Source: Thauera propionica (GTDB lineage: Bacteria; Pseudomonadota; Gammaproteobacteria; Burkholderiales; Rhodocyclaceae). Taken from it: a DNA stretch of 64,000 nucleotides. Location: NCBI RefSeq assembly GCF_002245655.1, contig NZ_NOIH01000026.1, forward strand, positions 94,767 through 158,766, read 5' to 3'. The translations under genes and the position numbers were made by a program. The notes beneath the pieces were generated by a model. That model made no database searches. It was not told the origin of the DNA and saw only the letters and a program-made list of their open reading frames with translations. Positions 31,073 to 40,603 of this stretch are shown one piece after another (within the stretch, counting starts at the first letter, position 1; every line of letters starts with the position of its first letter).

Positions 31073-32017
31073 TTACTTGACGGTGAGCCTTGCCACCGAA
31101 ACCTTGGTATGCGGCGCCAGATCGACCGGCTTGCCATCGAATTCGAGCACCACGTTCGTCGCATTGCCGATAACCAGAGCAAACGGCGGCGTGCCCTGCA
31201 CATTGCGCTCGGTGCCGGCGCGGTTGACACCCGAATAGACGATGGCACCCGTCGCATCGCGCACCTCCACCCAGGATTCACCGGCAAAGCGGAATGCCAG
31301 CCGGCCGCCGGAGCCGCTCTGCACCGGCGCATCGCCCGCTTCTGCGGTGGCCCCGGTGACGGCGGGCAGAACCGGGGCGACCGGTTCTGCAGGCGCAGCT
31401 TCCTCAGTTGGCGCCGCACTGTCCGTCTGTGGCCTCACGTCCGCAGGCGAATCCGTCGGAGTCATCGAGGTCACCGACGATGCCTCGACAGGCGCCGAGG
31501 GCACAACCATCGGTTGCGAGTCCAGGACGGCCGTATCTGCCGCAGGAGTCTCCAGCATGCGTTCAACGCTCACCGGCTCGGTGCGGAACCAGTCGAAATA
31601 CCAGCCCGCCAGCAAGGCCGCCACGAGCAGCAGCACCATCCAGCGCACCGAGGCGGCGCCGAGCTTCGGCGCGCTGCCGCCAATCGGCAGCTCACCGTCG
31701 GCATTGCGGATCGGCGACAGATCCACGTCACCCTGCCCGGCCAGGCGCTCGACACCCGCCAGCAGAGGTGCCGGATCAAGCCCCAGATAACGCGCGTAGT
31801 TGCGCAGGAAACCGCGCACGAAGGCCATGCCCGGCAGCGCCGAGAAATTGTCGGCCTCGAGCGCAGCGATCTGACGCGGATTGAGCTTCAGCGCGAAGGC
31901 GACCTCGCTCACGCTTTCGCCTCGCGCCTCGCGCGCCGCACGCAGCACGGCACCCGGCGAGCGAACGTCCTCGTGGGCGATGTCGGCCGCCGGTTCGCGC
32001 GACTGATCGTTGCTCAC
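31073..32017 (-). CDS. rodZ: RodZ-like cytoskeletal/cell-shape protein
   Basis: A 314-residue bitopic membrane protein. A cytoplasmic helix-turn-helix domain (about residues 20-90, GESVSEVAFALKLNPRQIAA), one membrane helix (WMVLLLVAALLAGWYFDWF, about 125-145), a Ser/Thr/Pro/Ala-rich periplasmic linker and a C-terminal DUF4115 beta domain (about 235-314) follow in order. This is the RodZ layout; RodZ anchors MreB to the wall-synthesis machinery. It overlaps pilF by 4 bases. Confidence 0.9.
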   Translation of the reverse strand: MSNDQSREPAADIAHEDVRSPGAVLRAAREARGESVSEVAFALKLNPRQIAALEADNFSALPGMAFVRGFLRNYARYLGLDPAPLLAGVERLAGQGDVDLSPIRNADGELPIGGSAPKLGAASVRWMVLLLVAALLAGWYFDWFRTEPVSVERMLETPAADTAVLDSQPMVVPSAPVEASSVTSMTPTDSPADVRPQTDSAAPTEEAAPAEPVAPVLPAVTGATAEAGDAPVQSGSGGRLAFRFAGESWVEVRDATGAIVYSGVNRAGTERNVQGTPPFALVIGNATNVVLEFDGKPVDLAPHTKVSVARLTVK

Positions 32018-32820
32018 TCGAACTTCCCTTGAGTCATCGACTGGTACTCATCCGACTCGGCAAAGCGGCTGCCCAACTGCGACGCATAGCTGGCCTCGGC
32101 ATCGCGATTGCCCAGGCGGCGCTCGGTACGCAAGCCGAGCCATGCCGACGCGGCGGTCGGCTCGCTCTGCTGATGCAGGCGAATCAGGTGCGTGCGCGCC
32201 TGATCATAGCGGCCGCCGCGGTAGGCGATATCGGCCAGTTGGTAAAGCGCCTGGCGGTTCGCGGGATCAGCCTGCACCGCGGCCAGGAACTGGCCCTCGG
32301 CCGCCGCATCGTCCTTCAGCCGCAGATGGCAGAGACCGGCATTGGTGTAGGACCGTGTGGCGTGGCGGTAGTAGGGATTGCGTGCTGCCTGCGCGAGACG
32401 CTCAAGGCCGCGCAGTTCCTCGCCTTGGGTACACAGGAACCAGCCGTAGCTGTTGTTGAAATCCGGATCGCCTGGCGCCGCGCTGAGCGCTGCCTCGAAG
32501 TTCTGCCGTGCCGGGCCGTTCTCCTCGATCAGCATGTAGGCCAACCCCAGCAGATGGTAGGCCGGCGCATAGCCCGGGCTGTCATTGAGCGCGATGCGCC
32601 CCTCGTCGAGCGCCACGTCGTAGCGGCCGATCTCGAAGTAGGCCATGCCGAGATCGACGTGCACCCGGGCACGTGATTCGGCCGGTGTCGCCGGCGTGAT
32701 ATCCGACATGGGACGGCTGACCGTTGTCGACAGCCCGCTCTGACCTGCCGGCACCGTTGCACAACCACTTGTCACCACGGCCGCCACCAGCAAGGCGGCC
32801 AGCGCGAACTTGCGCTTCAT
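32014..32820 (-). CDS. pilF: type IV pilus biogenesis lipoprotein PilF/PilW
   Basis: A 268-residue lipoprotein (lipobox VVTSGCAT near residue 20) made of tetratricopeptide repeats (for example ARVHVDLGMAYFEIGRYDVA). PilF is the pilotin that brings the PilQ secretin to the outer membrane. The rlmN-pilF-rodZ-ispG order is widely conserved and supports the call even though other pilus genes are absent here. Confidence 0.9.
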   Translation of the reverse strand: MKRKFALAALLVAAVVTSGCATVPAGQSGLSTTVSRPMSDITPATPAESRARVHVDLGMAYFEIGRYDVALDEGRIALNDSPGYAPAYHLLGLAYMLIEENGPARQNFEAALSAAPGDPDFNNSYGWFLCTQGEELRGLERLAQAARNPYYRHATRSYTNAGLCHLRLKDDAAAEGQFLAAVQADPANRQALYQLADIAYRGGRYDQARTHLIRLHQQSEPTAASAWLGLRTERRLGNRDAEASYASQLGSRFAESDEYQSMTQGKFE

Positions 32821-33965
32821 CAGCGATCCTCCATGACCTGTTTCAGGCGCACCGTGCGCCGCGTCTTGTCCTGAACCTGGCCTGCGAGCTGGCCGCAGGC
32901 CGCATCGACGTCGTCACCACGCGTCTTGCGCGTGGTCGTGACAATGCCGGCGTCAATCAGGATACCGGCAAAACGGCGGATGCGTTCGGCCGGGGAGCGC
33001 AGGAAACCCGAATTCGGGAAGGGGTTGAACGGAATCAGGTTGAACTTGCACGGCACGTCGCGCACCAGCGCAACAAGCTCGCGCGCATGCGCCTCGCTGT
33101 CGTTCACGCCATCGAGCATTACATACTCGAAAGTGACGAAATCGCGCGGTGCACGCTCGAGGTAGCGCTGGCACGTAGCCATCAGCTCGCGCAGCGGGTA
33201 CTTTTGGTTGATCGGCACCAGGCGGTCGCGCAGCGCGTCGTTGGAGGCGTGCAGCGACACGGCGAGCGCCACCGGGCATTCCTCGCGCAGACGGTCCATC
33301 GCCGGCACGATGCCCGAGGTCGACACCGTGACGCGGCGGCGCGACAGGCCGTAGGCATGGTCGTCGAGCATCAGGCGCAGCGCGGTAACCACGTTGTCGA
33401 AGTTGGCCAGCGGCTCGCCCATGCCCATCATCACGACATTGCTGATGATGCGGCCGTTGTCCTTCTCGCCGGCTTCGAGGTCCTGGGCCTCCTCATTTGG
33501 GTCAACTCGCGCAGCACCCAGCAGTTTGTTGGCTAGCCACAGCTGGCCAATGATCTCCGCCGCGCTGAGGTTGCGGTTGAAGCCCTGCTTGCCGGTCGAG
33601 CAGAACGCGCAGTCGAGCGCGCAGCCCGCCTGCGAGGACACGCATAGCGTGCCGCGGTTGGTTTCAGGAATGAACACGGTCTCGACGGCGTTCGCGTTGC
33701 CGACGTCGAGCAACCACTTGCGCGTGCCGTCGGCCGAGATCGAGTCGCGCACCGGCACCGGCGGGCGGATCACGGCGATGTCCTTGAGCTTGGCGCGCAG
33801 GGACTTGGCGACATCGGTCATCGCGTCGAAGTCGTCGCAGCCCTCGTGATGCATCCAGCGCATCACTTGGCGGGCACGGAAGGGCTTCTCGCCCAGCCCG
33901 GCAAACCAGGCGACGAGGCCATCGACGTCGAAATCGAGCAGATTGACCGGATTGGGTGTGCTCAT
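32820..33965 (-). CDS. rlmN: dual-specificity RNA methyltransferase RlmN
   Basis: A 381-residue radical-SAM enzyme that methylates C2 of A2503 in 23S rRNA and A37 in some tRNAs. The cluster motif [15 protein letters not shown] (CxxxCxxC) and the [12 protein letters not shown] segment are present, with the conserved second catalytic cysteine in the C-terminal part. The stop codon shares one base with the pilF start. Confidence 0.97.
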   Translation of the reverse strand: MSTPNPVNLLDFDVDGLVAWFAGLGEKPFRARQVMRWMHHEGCDDFDAMTDVAKSLRAKLKDIAVIRPPVPVRDSISADGTRKWLLDVGNANAVETVFIPETNRGTLCVSSQAGCALDCAFCSTGKQGFNRNLSAAEIIGQLWLANKLLGAARVDPNEEAQDLEAGEKDNGRIISNVVMMGMGEPLANFDNVVTALRLMLDDHAYGLSRRRVTVSTSGIVPAMDRLREECPVALAVSLHASNDALRDRLVPINQKYPLRELMATCQRYLERAPRDFVTFEYVMLDGVNDSEAHARELVALVRDVPCKFNLIPFNPFPNSGFLRSPAERIRRFAGILIDAGIVTTTRKTRGDDVDAACGQLAGQVQDKTRRTVRLKQVMEDR

Positions 33966-34021
33966 GCCTGAAACTTCACTCTCTCATAGCGGAGGCCGGA
34001 CAAGGGCCCCGCCGTAATGCA

Positions 34022-34083
34022 AACGGCCCGAACACGCCGCGCGCGGTGCGGGAGGCACCGCGAAGCGTGCGCGACGGGCCGTT
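34022..34083 (-). terminator. large stem-loop between ndk and rlmN
   Basis: An outer 9-base stem (AACGGCCCG with CGGGCCGTT) encloses an inner perfect 8-base stem (CGCGGTGC with GCACCGCG). On the minus strand it is followed only by TTTGCATT, a weak T tract. It may be a partial terminator after ndk or an mRNA-stabilising structure. Confidence 0.5.
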
Positions 34084-34095
34084 GGAACGGACCGC

Positions 34096-34521
34096 TTAGC
34101 GCGAGTAAACGTTCATGCCCGGGAAGAAGAAAGCCACTTCCACGGCAGCGGTTTCCGGTGCGTCGGAGCCGTGCACGGCGTTGGCGTCGATCGACTCGGC
34201 GAAGTCCGCGCGGATGGTGCCCTTGTCGGCCTTCTTCGGGTCGGTGGCGCCCATCAGCTCGCGGTTCTTGGCGATGGCGTTCTCGCCTTCGAGGCACTGG
34301 ATCATCACCGGGCCGGAGGTCATGAAGGACACCAGATCCTTGAAGAAGGGACGCTCCTTGTGCACGGCGTAGAACTCGCCGGCCTCACGCTCGGACAGGT
34401 GAGCCATCTTGGCGGCGATGATCTTCAGGCCGGCGCCTTCGAAGCGGGCGTAGATCTGGCCGATCACGTTCTTGGCGACGGCGTCGGGCTTGATGATGGA
34501 CAGGGTGCGTTCGATTGCCAT
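34096..34521 (-). CDS. ndk: nucleoside diphosphate kinase
   Basis: A 141-residue enzyme that balances nucleoside triphosphate pools by ping-pong phosphotransfer. It begins [15 protein letters not shown] and has the active-site histidine in [12 protein letters not shown]. Length matches the family. A candidate extended -10 promoter, TGTTAAAAT, lies at 34577-34585 on the minus strand. Confidence 0.97.
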   Translation of the reverse strand: MAIERTLSIIKPDAVAKNVIGQIYARFEGAGLKIIAAKMAHLSEREAGEFYAVHKERPFFKDLVSFMTSGPVMIQCLEGENAIAKNRELMGATDPKKADKGTIRADFAESIDANAVHGSDAPETAAVEVAFFFPGMNVYSR

Positions 34522-34651
34522 GGAAAACTCCGGGACTGCGCTCGAAAGAAGCGCGAGGTTAAGAAAAAAGCGCGAAATTTTAACAGGTTTCGCGTGACAC
34601 CGATGCGCGCACGGTGCGTGCGAATGTAAGCCGACGCAAGCGTTCCGACTT

Positions 34652-34694
34652 CAAAAGAACAATCCCCGCCGGACGTGACCGCCCTGCGGGGATT
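34652..34694 (-). terminator. intrinsic terminator after dctM
   Basis: On the minus strand AATCCCCGC pairs with GCGGGGATT across a 16-base loop, followed by GTTCTTTTGA. It lies 48 bases after the dctM stop and upstream of ndk. Confidence 0.8.
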
Positions 34695-34741
34695 GCAGCG
34701 ACCAGCCGGCCGCGCCGCCTGATGCGACCGGGCCGCGACGC

Positions 34742-36028
34742 TTACATCATGCCGAGCGCCTTCGGCAGGAAGGTGGAGATGCTCGGGACGTAGGTGATGA
34801 TCATCAGGAACACCAGCATCGTGTACAGCCAGGGCATGACCGCCTTGCTCATCTCGGTCAGGCCCGCCTTGGTCACCCCGGAGGCGACGAAGAGATTCAG
34901 GCCCACCGGCGGCGTAATCATGCCGATTTCCATGTTCACCACGATCATCACGCCGAAGTGGATCGGATCGATCCCCAGCGCCACCGCAACCGGGAAAAGG
35001 ATCGGCGCCAGGATCAGGATGATCGACGACGGCTCCATCAGCGCACCGGCCACCAGCAGCAGGATGTTCACCACGATCAGGAAGCCGATCGGCCCCATGC
35101 CGCTGGCGACGATGGCATCGGCCATGCGCTGCGGGATCTGCTCGCTGGTGAGGATGAAGGAGAACAGCACCGCACTGGCGATGATGAACAGCAGCATCGC
35201 GCTCATGTTCGCCGAATCCAGCAGCACGCGCGGAATCTGCTTGAAGGTCAGGTCCTTGTACACGAACACCGCGATGAAGAAGGCATAAACCGCACTCATC
35301 GCCGCCGCTTCGGTCGGGGTGAACATGCCAGAGTAGATGCCGCCCATCACCACGACGATCAGCATCAGACCCCAGAAGGCCTTGCGGAAAGCCGCGAAGC
35401 GCTCACCCCAGGACACCGACGGCATGGTCGGGTAGTTGTTCTTGCGCGCCACGTACCACGTAGTCAAGCCGAGCATGAAAGCCAGCAGCAGGCCCGGGAT
35501 CACGCCCGCCATGAACAGCGCACCGACCGACGAGTTGGTGGTCACCGAATACATCACCATGACGATGGACGGCGGGATCAGGATACCCAGGCCGCCGGCC
35601 GAAGCCACCACACCCGCGCCGAAGCGCACCGGGTAGCCCTGCTTGATCATCGCCGGGATCAGGATCGAGCCGATCGCCACCACGGTCGCCGGGCTCGAAC
35701 CCGAGACCGCCGCGAACAGCGCGCAGGCCAGCACCGCCGACATGCCCAGGCCGCCACGCAGGTGGCCGACCATGGCGGTGGCGAAGTTGATCATGCGCCG
35801 CGCCACCCCGCCGTGGGTCAGGAAGTTGCCGGCGAGGATGAAGAACGGGATCGCCATGATCTCGAACTTCTCGATACCGGTGAACATCTTGAGCGCCACC
35901 GACTCCAGCGGCACGTCGGTGAAGATGAACATGAAGCTCAGCACCGTGAGGCCGAGCGCCACGCCCACCGGCATGCCGATCGCCATCAGGACGACGAGCA
36001 GACCGAAGATTGCAATCGTGTTGGTCAT
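34742..36028 (-). CDS. dctM: TRAP transporter large permease subunit DctM
   Basis: A 428-residue inner-membrane protein with about a dozen hydrophobic helices, the sodium-coupled transport subunit of a tripartite (TRAP) dicarboxylate importer. Family segments such as MAIPFFILAGNFL and SGSSPATVVAIGSILIPAMI are present. It ends the dctPQM operon, 14 bases after dctQ. Confidence 0.95.
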   Translation of the reverse strand: MTNTIAIFGLLVVLMAIGMPVGVALGLTVLSFMFIFTDVPLESVALKMFTGIEKFEIMAIPFFILAGNFLTHGGVARRMINFATAMVGHLRGGLGMSAVLACALFAAVSGSSPATVVAIGSILIPAMIKQGYPVRFGAGVVASAGGLGILIPPSIVMVMYSVTTNSSVGALFMAGVIPGLLLAFMLGLTTWYVARKNNYPTMPSVSWGERFAAFRKAFWGLMLIVVVMGGIYSGMFTPTEAAAMSAVYAFFIAVFVYKDLTFKQIPRVLLDSANMSAMLLFIIASAVLFSFILTSEQIPQRMADAIVASGMGPIGFLIVVNILLLVAGALMEPSSIILILAPILFPVAVALGIDPIHFGVMIVVNMEIGMITPPVGLNLFVASGVTKAGLTEMSKAVMPWLYTMLVFLMIITYVPSISTFLPKALGMM

Positions 36029-36042
36029 GATGTCATCCCCTC

Positions 36043-36738
36043 TCAGTTGCCCTGACGCGGACGCTTGGCGTCAGCCTCACGGCTCGCGTGCTCGATATCC
36101 TCGGCGATCGAGATCGCCTCGCCCTCGAGCAGCACGTTCTCATCCTGGTCTTCGTCAAGGCCCTCGACGTGACCATGGTCGTGCGATGGCAGCTCACCAC
36201 TGCGGGCGAAGCTCACCATCACCTGCAGGAAGCGATAGCACATCAGGAAGGAGCCCAGCGGCACGGCCGCATACACCATCCAGGTCGGCCATTCGAGGTC
36301 GGGCGTCGTCGGTCCCTCGAAGTAGTCACCCGTATCGCGACCGAGGAGCGACAGCGTCTCGTAGGCCATGCCGTTCTCCCAAACGAACAGCGCACCGAAC
36401 ACGCCGATCAGTCCCGTGAAGATCACACCGCACACCAGGCCAGCCTGGATCAGCGCCGCGCGCGGCGTGCCCGAGAGCTTGTTGACGAGGATGTCCACAC
36501 CGACATGGATGCCGGTGCGCACGCCATAGGCGGCACCGAACTTGGCCATCCACACGAAGAGGATGATGCAGAACTCCTGGGCCCAGCCGACGTTCATGTC
36601 GAGCAGCCAGTCCTGCAGCACGGGAATTTCATAGCCGGACAGGTAGCGATGCACCACCGACACGAAGATCACGATCGTCGCGATCGCCATCAGCGCGCCG
36701 ATGATGAACTCCTCCAGGCGGTCGAGAAGCTTGTTCAT
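36043..36738 (-). CDS. dctQ: TRAP transporter small permease subunit DctQ
   Basis: A 231-residue membrane protein with four predicted helices. It is longer than the usual about 170-200 residues because of a hydrophilic, acidic C-terminal tail (GHVEGLDEDQDENVLLEGE). It pairs with DctM. A terminator-like hairpin separates it from dctP upstream. Confidence 0.92.
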   Translation of the reverse strand: MNKLLDRLEEFIIGALMAIATIVIFVSVVHRYLSGYEIPVLQDWLLDMNVGWAQEFCIILFVWMAKFGAAYGVRTGIHVGVDILVNKLSGTPRAALIQAGLVCGVIFTGLIGVFGALFVWENGMAYETLSLLGRDTGDYFEGPTTPDLEWPTWMVYAAVPLGSFLMCYRFLQVMVSFARSGELPSHDHGHVEGLDEDQDENVLLEGEAISIAEDIEHASREADAKRPRQGN

Positions 36739-36753
36739 GATTGTTTTCCCCGG

Positions 36754-36791
36754 AAAAACGCCCGTCGCGCTCGAAGCGCCAGACGGGCGTT
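36754..36791 (-). terminator. intercistronic terminator/attenuator between dctP and dctQ
   Basis: On the minus strand a perfect 10-base stem (AACGCCCGTC with GACGGGCGTT) encloses a GCGCT/AGCGC inner stem and is followed by TTTTT. It lies 22 bases after the dctP stop. It should stop part of the transcription or protect the dctP message, giving more binding protein than permease. Confidence 0.85.
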
Positions 36792-36813
36792 GCTGGGTGA
36801 GATGAAACGTGGA

Positions 36814-37818
36814 TTACAGCTTGGCCGGATCGAAGCCGGTTTCCTTGTAGATCGACTGGATCAGGTCGGCACCGATGCGCGATTCCATCTTCTTGTGCAC
36901 TGGCACCAGCGCCTTCTTGAACGCGGCCTTCTCTTCGGCGGTCGGCGTGTAGACCTCGGTCTTGCCCGAGGCGCGCACGCCCTCGAGCGCCTTGTCGTTC
37001 TCTTCCTTGGCGATCTGGTTGGCGTAGGCGGTCGACTCGGCCATGGCCTTGTCGAGCTGGGTGCGCACTTCAGCCGGCAGGCCGTCCCAGAACTTCTTGT
37101 TGGTGATGACCGCGTAGCCCAGATAGCCGTGATCGGTCAGGGTCATGTGCTTCTGCACTTCGTGCATCTTCTGGGTGAAGAGGTTCGAGTGCGGGTTCTC
37201 GGTGCCGTCGACCACGCCCGTCTGCAGCGCCTGATAGACCTCGGAGAAGGCCATCACCTGCGGCAGCGACTTGAGCTCGCGCATCTGCTCCTCGAGTACC
37301 TTGGACGACTGGATGCGCATCTTCTTGCCACGCAGGTCTTCCGGCTTCTTGATCGGGGAGTTGGCCGAGAACGACTTGAAACCGTTATCCCAGAAAGCCA
37401 GACCACGAATGCCCTTGGGCTCGAGCTTGGCAAGCAGTTGCTGGCCGACCGCGCCCTGGGTGACCTTGTTCAGTGCCTCGTAGCCGTCGAAGATGTAGGG
37501 CAGGTCGAAGACCTCGAACTCGCGCACGCCGAGCGGGCCGAACTTGGCCAGCGAAGGGGCGAGGAGCTGGACGGCGCCCAGCTGCAGCGCCTCCATCTCT
37601 TCCTTGTCCTTGTACAGCGTGCTGTTCGGATAGACTTCGACCTTCACGGCGCCACTCGTGTACTTCTCGGCCAGTTCCTTGAACTTCTCCGCAGCCTTGC
37701 CCTTGGGCGTGTCCTGAGCCACGACGTGGCTGAACTTGATCACGATCGGCTCTGCGGCGACCGCTGCCGCCGACAGACCCACAGCCATCAGACCAACCAG
37801 AAGCGTACGAATCTTCAT
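36814..37818 (-). CDS. dctP: TRAP transporter C4-dicarboxylate-binding protein DctP
   Basis: A 334-residue periplasmic binding protein with a Sec signal peptide (MKIRTLLVGLMAVGLSAAAV, cleavage after AVAA). Family features include IKFSHVVAQDTPKGKAAEKF and EVYPNSTLYKDKEEMEALQ, matching the DctP type for malate, succinate and fumarate. The ATG at 37818 follows GGAGGAG. It is the first gene of dctPQM and divergent from dctSR. The exact substrate is inferred from family. Confidence 0.93.
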   Translation of the reverse strand: MKIRTLLVGLMAVGLSAAAVAAEPIVIKFSHVVAQDTPKGKAAEKFKELAEKYTSGAVKVEVYPNSTLYKDKEEMEALQLGAVQLLAPSLAKFGPLGVREFEVFDLPYIFDGYEALNKVTQGAVGQQLLAKLEPKGIRGLAFWDNGFKSFSANSPIKKPEDLRGKKMRIQSSKVLEEQMRELKSLPQVMAFSEVYQALQTGVVDGTENPHSNLFTQKMHEVQKHMTLTDHGYLGYAVITNKKFWDGLPAEVRTQLDKAMAESTAYANQIAKEENDKALEGVRASGKTEVYTPTAEEKAAFKKALVPVHKKMESRIGADLIQSIYKETGFDPAKL

Positions 37819-37902
37819 GAGTTCTTCTCCTCCGAATTGAGCGCGCCACGCCGGACGCATCGTTTTCCGCCCGGCGCACGGAACGCCCTGACGATGACCG
37901 CC

Positions 37903-37919
37903 AACAGATAAAACCTGTT
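37903..37919. promoter_or_regulatory. inverted repeat in the dctP-dctS intergenic region
   Basis: AACAG and CTGTT flank a 7-base AT-rich centre, and the site abuts the proposed dctS start codon. In the 101-base divergent region it is the only clear dyad, so it is a candidate operator for DctR or for repression of dctS. Confidence 0.4.
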
Positions 37920-40001
37920 ATGCAGGCCATCAGTATCCTTATTGCGCAGCGCCTGTCGCTATTGTGGAATGCCGCATCAGTGGAACCCGCAAGCTCCAAA
38001 TCCTCTTCGGCCGCGTCCTCTGCGGCCCCCTCTCCAGGCGGTGACAAGGCGCCAAAGGCCGCCGTGCGCAACCGGCTGCTCGGGCAGCTGCCCTACCTCA
38101 GCCTGGTGCTGTTCCTGATCGCAATCGCAGCGCTGGTGTGGCTGACCCGCCAGTACGACAGCGACGAGCAGAAGGCGACCCTGATCAGCGACGTGCTGTG
38201 GATGGAACAGAACCTGCGATTCCACCTCGACCGCAATGAGGCCCAGCTGCAGCAGCTCGGCCCCGACCTATATGGCGGCAAGCTGAGTCCGCAGACCGAG
38301 GCGCAGGTTCATCATCTGCTGAACCAGGAACGTGGACTGGTGCGCATCGCGTGGCTGAGCCCACAGGGCAACACCGTGGGTTCGATGCCGCCATACACGG
38401 ATGGCGGCGCCGACAATGAGTTGCGCACGCTGACCGCAGGCACGAGCTTCGAGCTGGCACGCAGCATCGGCCGCCCCGTCTATGGACCCGCTTACCCGGT
38501 GGCGGGCGACGCCTTCCACTTCGCCATCCACGTGCCGGTGTGGTCGGACGAAGCCCTGGTCGGCATCGTCGTCGGCGTGTATTCGCTGTCCGACCTGGTG
38601 ATCCGCGAACTGCCATGGTGGTTCTCCGAGCGATACCGCGTTGCCGTGCTCGATTCCGACGGTCGGGAGATCGCGGCCAAGTCCAAGATTGCCCCGCTCG
38701 CGCCACAGCTCGCCTATCGCATGCCCTTCGACCCTCCGGGGCACGGTCTGACGCTCGATATCACGGCCTACAGGTCGGAGACGCGCTGGATTCCGGTGCT
38801 GCTGATCGCTTCGCTGGTGCTGCTTGGCGGGATGATCGTGTGGAGCGTGATGCAGTTGCGGCGCCAGCTCGCGCGGCGCCAACGCGCGGAAAACGCGCTA
38901 CTCGAGGAATCGGCCTTCCGCCGCGCAATGGAAGACTCGCTGCTCACCGGCATGCGCGCGCGCGACCTCGAGGGCCGCCTGACCTATGTGAACTCCGCCT
39001 TCTGCAACATGACGGGCTACACGGCTGACGAACTGATCGGTCTCAAGCCCCCCATGCCCTACTGGGACCCCGAGCGCATCGAGCGCACTTTCGAGCTGCA
39101 CCACGAGATCATGTCCGGCGGCACCCCCAGCGAGGGCACCGAGGTACGTCTCCGACGCAAGAACGGCGAGGTGCTCGACGTGCTGGTCTTCGAGGCGCCG
39201 CTGATCGATGCCCGCGGCCGCCACACCGGCTGGATGGGTTCGGTGCTCGACATCACCGAACAGAAGCGTGCGCGCGAGCTTGCCCTGCAGCAGGAAGAGC
39301 GCCTGCAGGCCACCTCGCGCCTGGTGACGATGGGCGAAATGGCCTCGACGCTGGCGCACGAGCTCAACCAGCCGCTGGCCGCGATCGCCAGCTACAGCAA
39401 CGGCTGCATCAACCGCCTCGAATCGGGTGCGCTCGACCGCGCCGAGTTGCTCGACATCCAGCAGCGCATCGCCCGTCAGGCCCGGCGCGCCGGCGAGATC
39501 ATCCGTCGCGTGCACGACTTCGTGCGCCGCTCCGAACCCCAGCGCGCCCCGCTCGACCTCAACACCGTGATCCGCGACGCCGTCGGCCTGATCGAAGCCG
39601 ACGCGCGCAAGCGTCAGATGCGCATCGTCACCGAGCTCGCGTCCGGGCTGCCCGCCGTGCTCGCCGATGCGGTGATGATCGAGCAGATCATCGTCAACCT
39701 GGTGCGCAACGGCATGGACGCCATGCGCGACACCCCACGCACGCGCCGCGAAGTGCGCATCCGCACCAACCAGGAAGGCCGCCACGTCTGCGTGCGCGTA
39801 TCTGACCGCGGCGCCGGCATCCCGCCCGAGACCGCCGCCCGCCTGTTCGAGCCCTTCTTCACCACAAAGCCCGAAGGCATGGGCATGGGCCTGAACATCT
39901 GCCGCTCGATCGCCGAGCTGCATCATGGTCGCCTCACTTTCGAACCCGCCCCCGAGGGCGGTACCATCTTCACCCTCTCGCTACCCGTGGAATCCGCATG
40001 A
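37920..40001 (+). CDS. dctS: membrane PAS sensor histidine kinase, DctS-like
   Basis: A 693-residue sensor kinase. A hydrophilic N-terminus precedes helix 1 (YLSLVLFLIAIAALVWL, about residues 58-75). A periplasmic sensor region, helix 2 (about 285-310), a PAS domain (about 325-450) and a HisKA domain with phospho-acceptor H480 in TLAHELNQPLAA follow. The ATPase domain has NLVRNGMDAM, SDRGAGIP and GMGMGLNICRSI. Divergent from dctPQM and overlapping its response regulator by 4 bases, it matches the DctS/DctR pair that senses C4-dicarboxylates in Rhodobacter. The ATG at 37920 lacks a Shine-Dalgarno site, so translation may start later. Confidence 0.88.
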   Translation: MQAISILIAQRLSLLWNAASVEPASSKSSSAASSAAPSPGGDKAPKAAVRNRLLGQLPYLSLVLFLIAIAALVWLTRQYDSDEQKATLISDVLWMEQNLRFHLDRNEAQLQQLGPDLYGGKLSPQTEAQVHHLLNQERGLVRIAWLSPQGNTVGSMPPYTDGGADNELRTLTAGTSFELARSIGRPVYGPAYPVAGDAFHFAIHVPVWSDEALVGIVVGVYSLSDLVIRELPWWFSERYRVAVLDSDGREIAAKSKIAPLAPQLAYRMPFDPPGHGLTLDITAYRSETRWIPVLLIASLVLLGGMIVWSVMQLRRQLARRQRAENALLEESAFRRAMEDSLLTGMRARDLEGRLTYVNSAFCNMTGYTADELIGLKPPMPYWDPERIERTFELHHEIMSGGTPSEGTEVRLRRKNGEVLDVLVFEAPLIDARGRHTGWMGSVLDITEQKRARELALQQEERLQATSRLVTMGEMASTLAHELNQPLAAIASYSNGCINRLESGALDRAELLDIQQRIARQARRAGEIIRRVHDFVRRSEPQRAPLDLNTVIRDAVGLIEADARKRQMRIVTELASGLPAVLADAVMIEQIIVNLVRNGMDAMRDTPRTRREVRIRTNQEGRHVCVRVSDRGAGIPPETAARLFEPFFTTKPEGMGMGLNICRSIAELHHGRLTFEPAPEGGTIFTLSLPVESA

Positions 40002-40603
40002 ATCCGGTCTGCGCGCACATCATCGACGACGACGAAGCCATCCGCGATGCCCTGCAATGGCTGTTCAAGACGCGCGGCGTCGCGTGCCGCACCTGGGAGG
40101 GCGGCGAACCCTTCCTGGAGGCCTGGCAGCCAGAATGGCGTGGCTGCATCGTACTGGACATCCGCATGCACGGCATGAGCGGCCTCGAGTGCTTCGATAA
40201 CTTGCTCGCACGCGGTTGCGAACTGCCGGTGATCTTCATCACCGGACACGGTGATGTGCCGATGGCCGTGGCCGCACTGAAGAAGGGCGCATTCCACTTC
40301 ATCGAAAAGCCCTTCAACGACCACGATCTGGTCGACCTGGTCGAAAAAGCGATCGCCCTCGACGCCGAGCGCCAGCGCGCCGCCGCGAGCCGCGAGACCA
40401 TCGAGGCGCGCCTGTCCACGCTGACCCAGCGCGAGCGCGAGGTGATGGATCTGATCCTCGAAGGCAAGTACAACAAGGTGATCGCCGATGAACTGTCGAT
40501 CTCGATGCGCACTGTCGAAGCCCACCGTTCGCGCATCTTCGACAAGATGGCGGTGCGCTCGGCGGTCGAGCTTGCCCAGATGCTGACGACGATGCGCGGC
40601 TAG
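39998..40603 (+). CDS. dctR: FixJ-family response regulator, DctR-like
   Basis: A 201-residue two-domain regulator. The receiver has the acidic pair (DDD near residues 10-12), phospho-acceptor D54 in IVLDIRMHGMSG and the conserved Lys in FIEKPF. The C-terminus is a LuxR-type helix-turn-helix (LTQREREVMDLILEGKYNKV). It is coupled to dctS and presumably activates dctPQM. Its stop overlaps the tilS stop on the other strand. Confidence 0.92.
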   Translation: MNPVCAHIIDDDEAIRDALQWLFKTRGVACRTWEGGEPFLEAWQPEWRGCIVLDIRMHGMSGLECFDNLLARGCELPVIFITGHGDVPMAVAALKKGAFHFIEKPFNDHDLVDLVEKAIALDAERQRAAASRETIEARLSTLTQREREVMDLILEGKYNKVIADELSISMRTVEAHRSRIFDKMAVRSAVELAQMLTTMRG

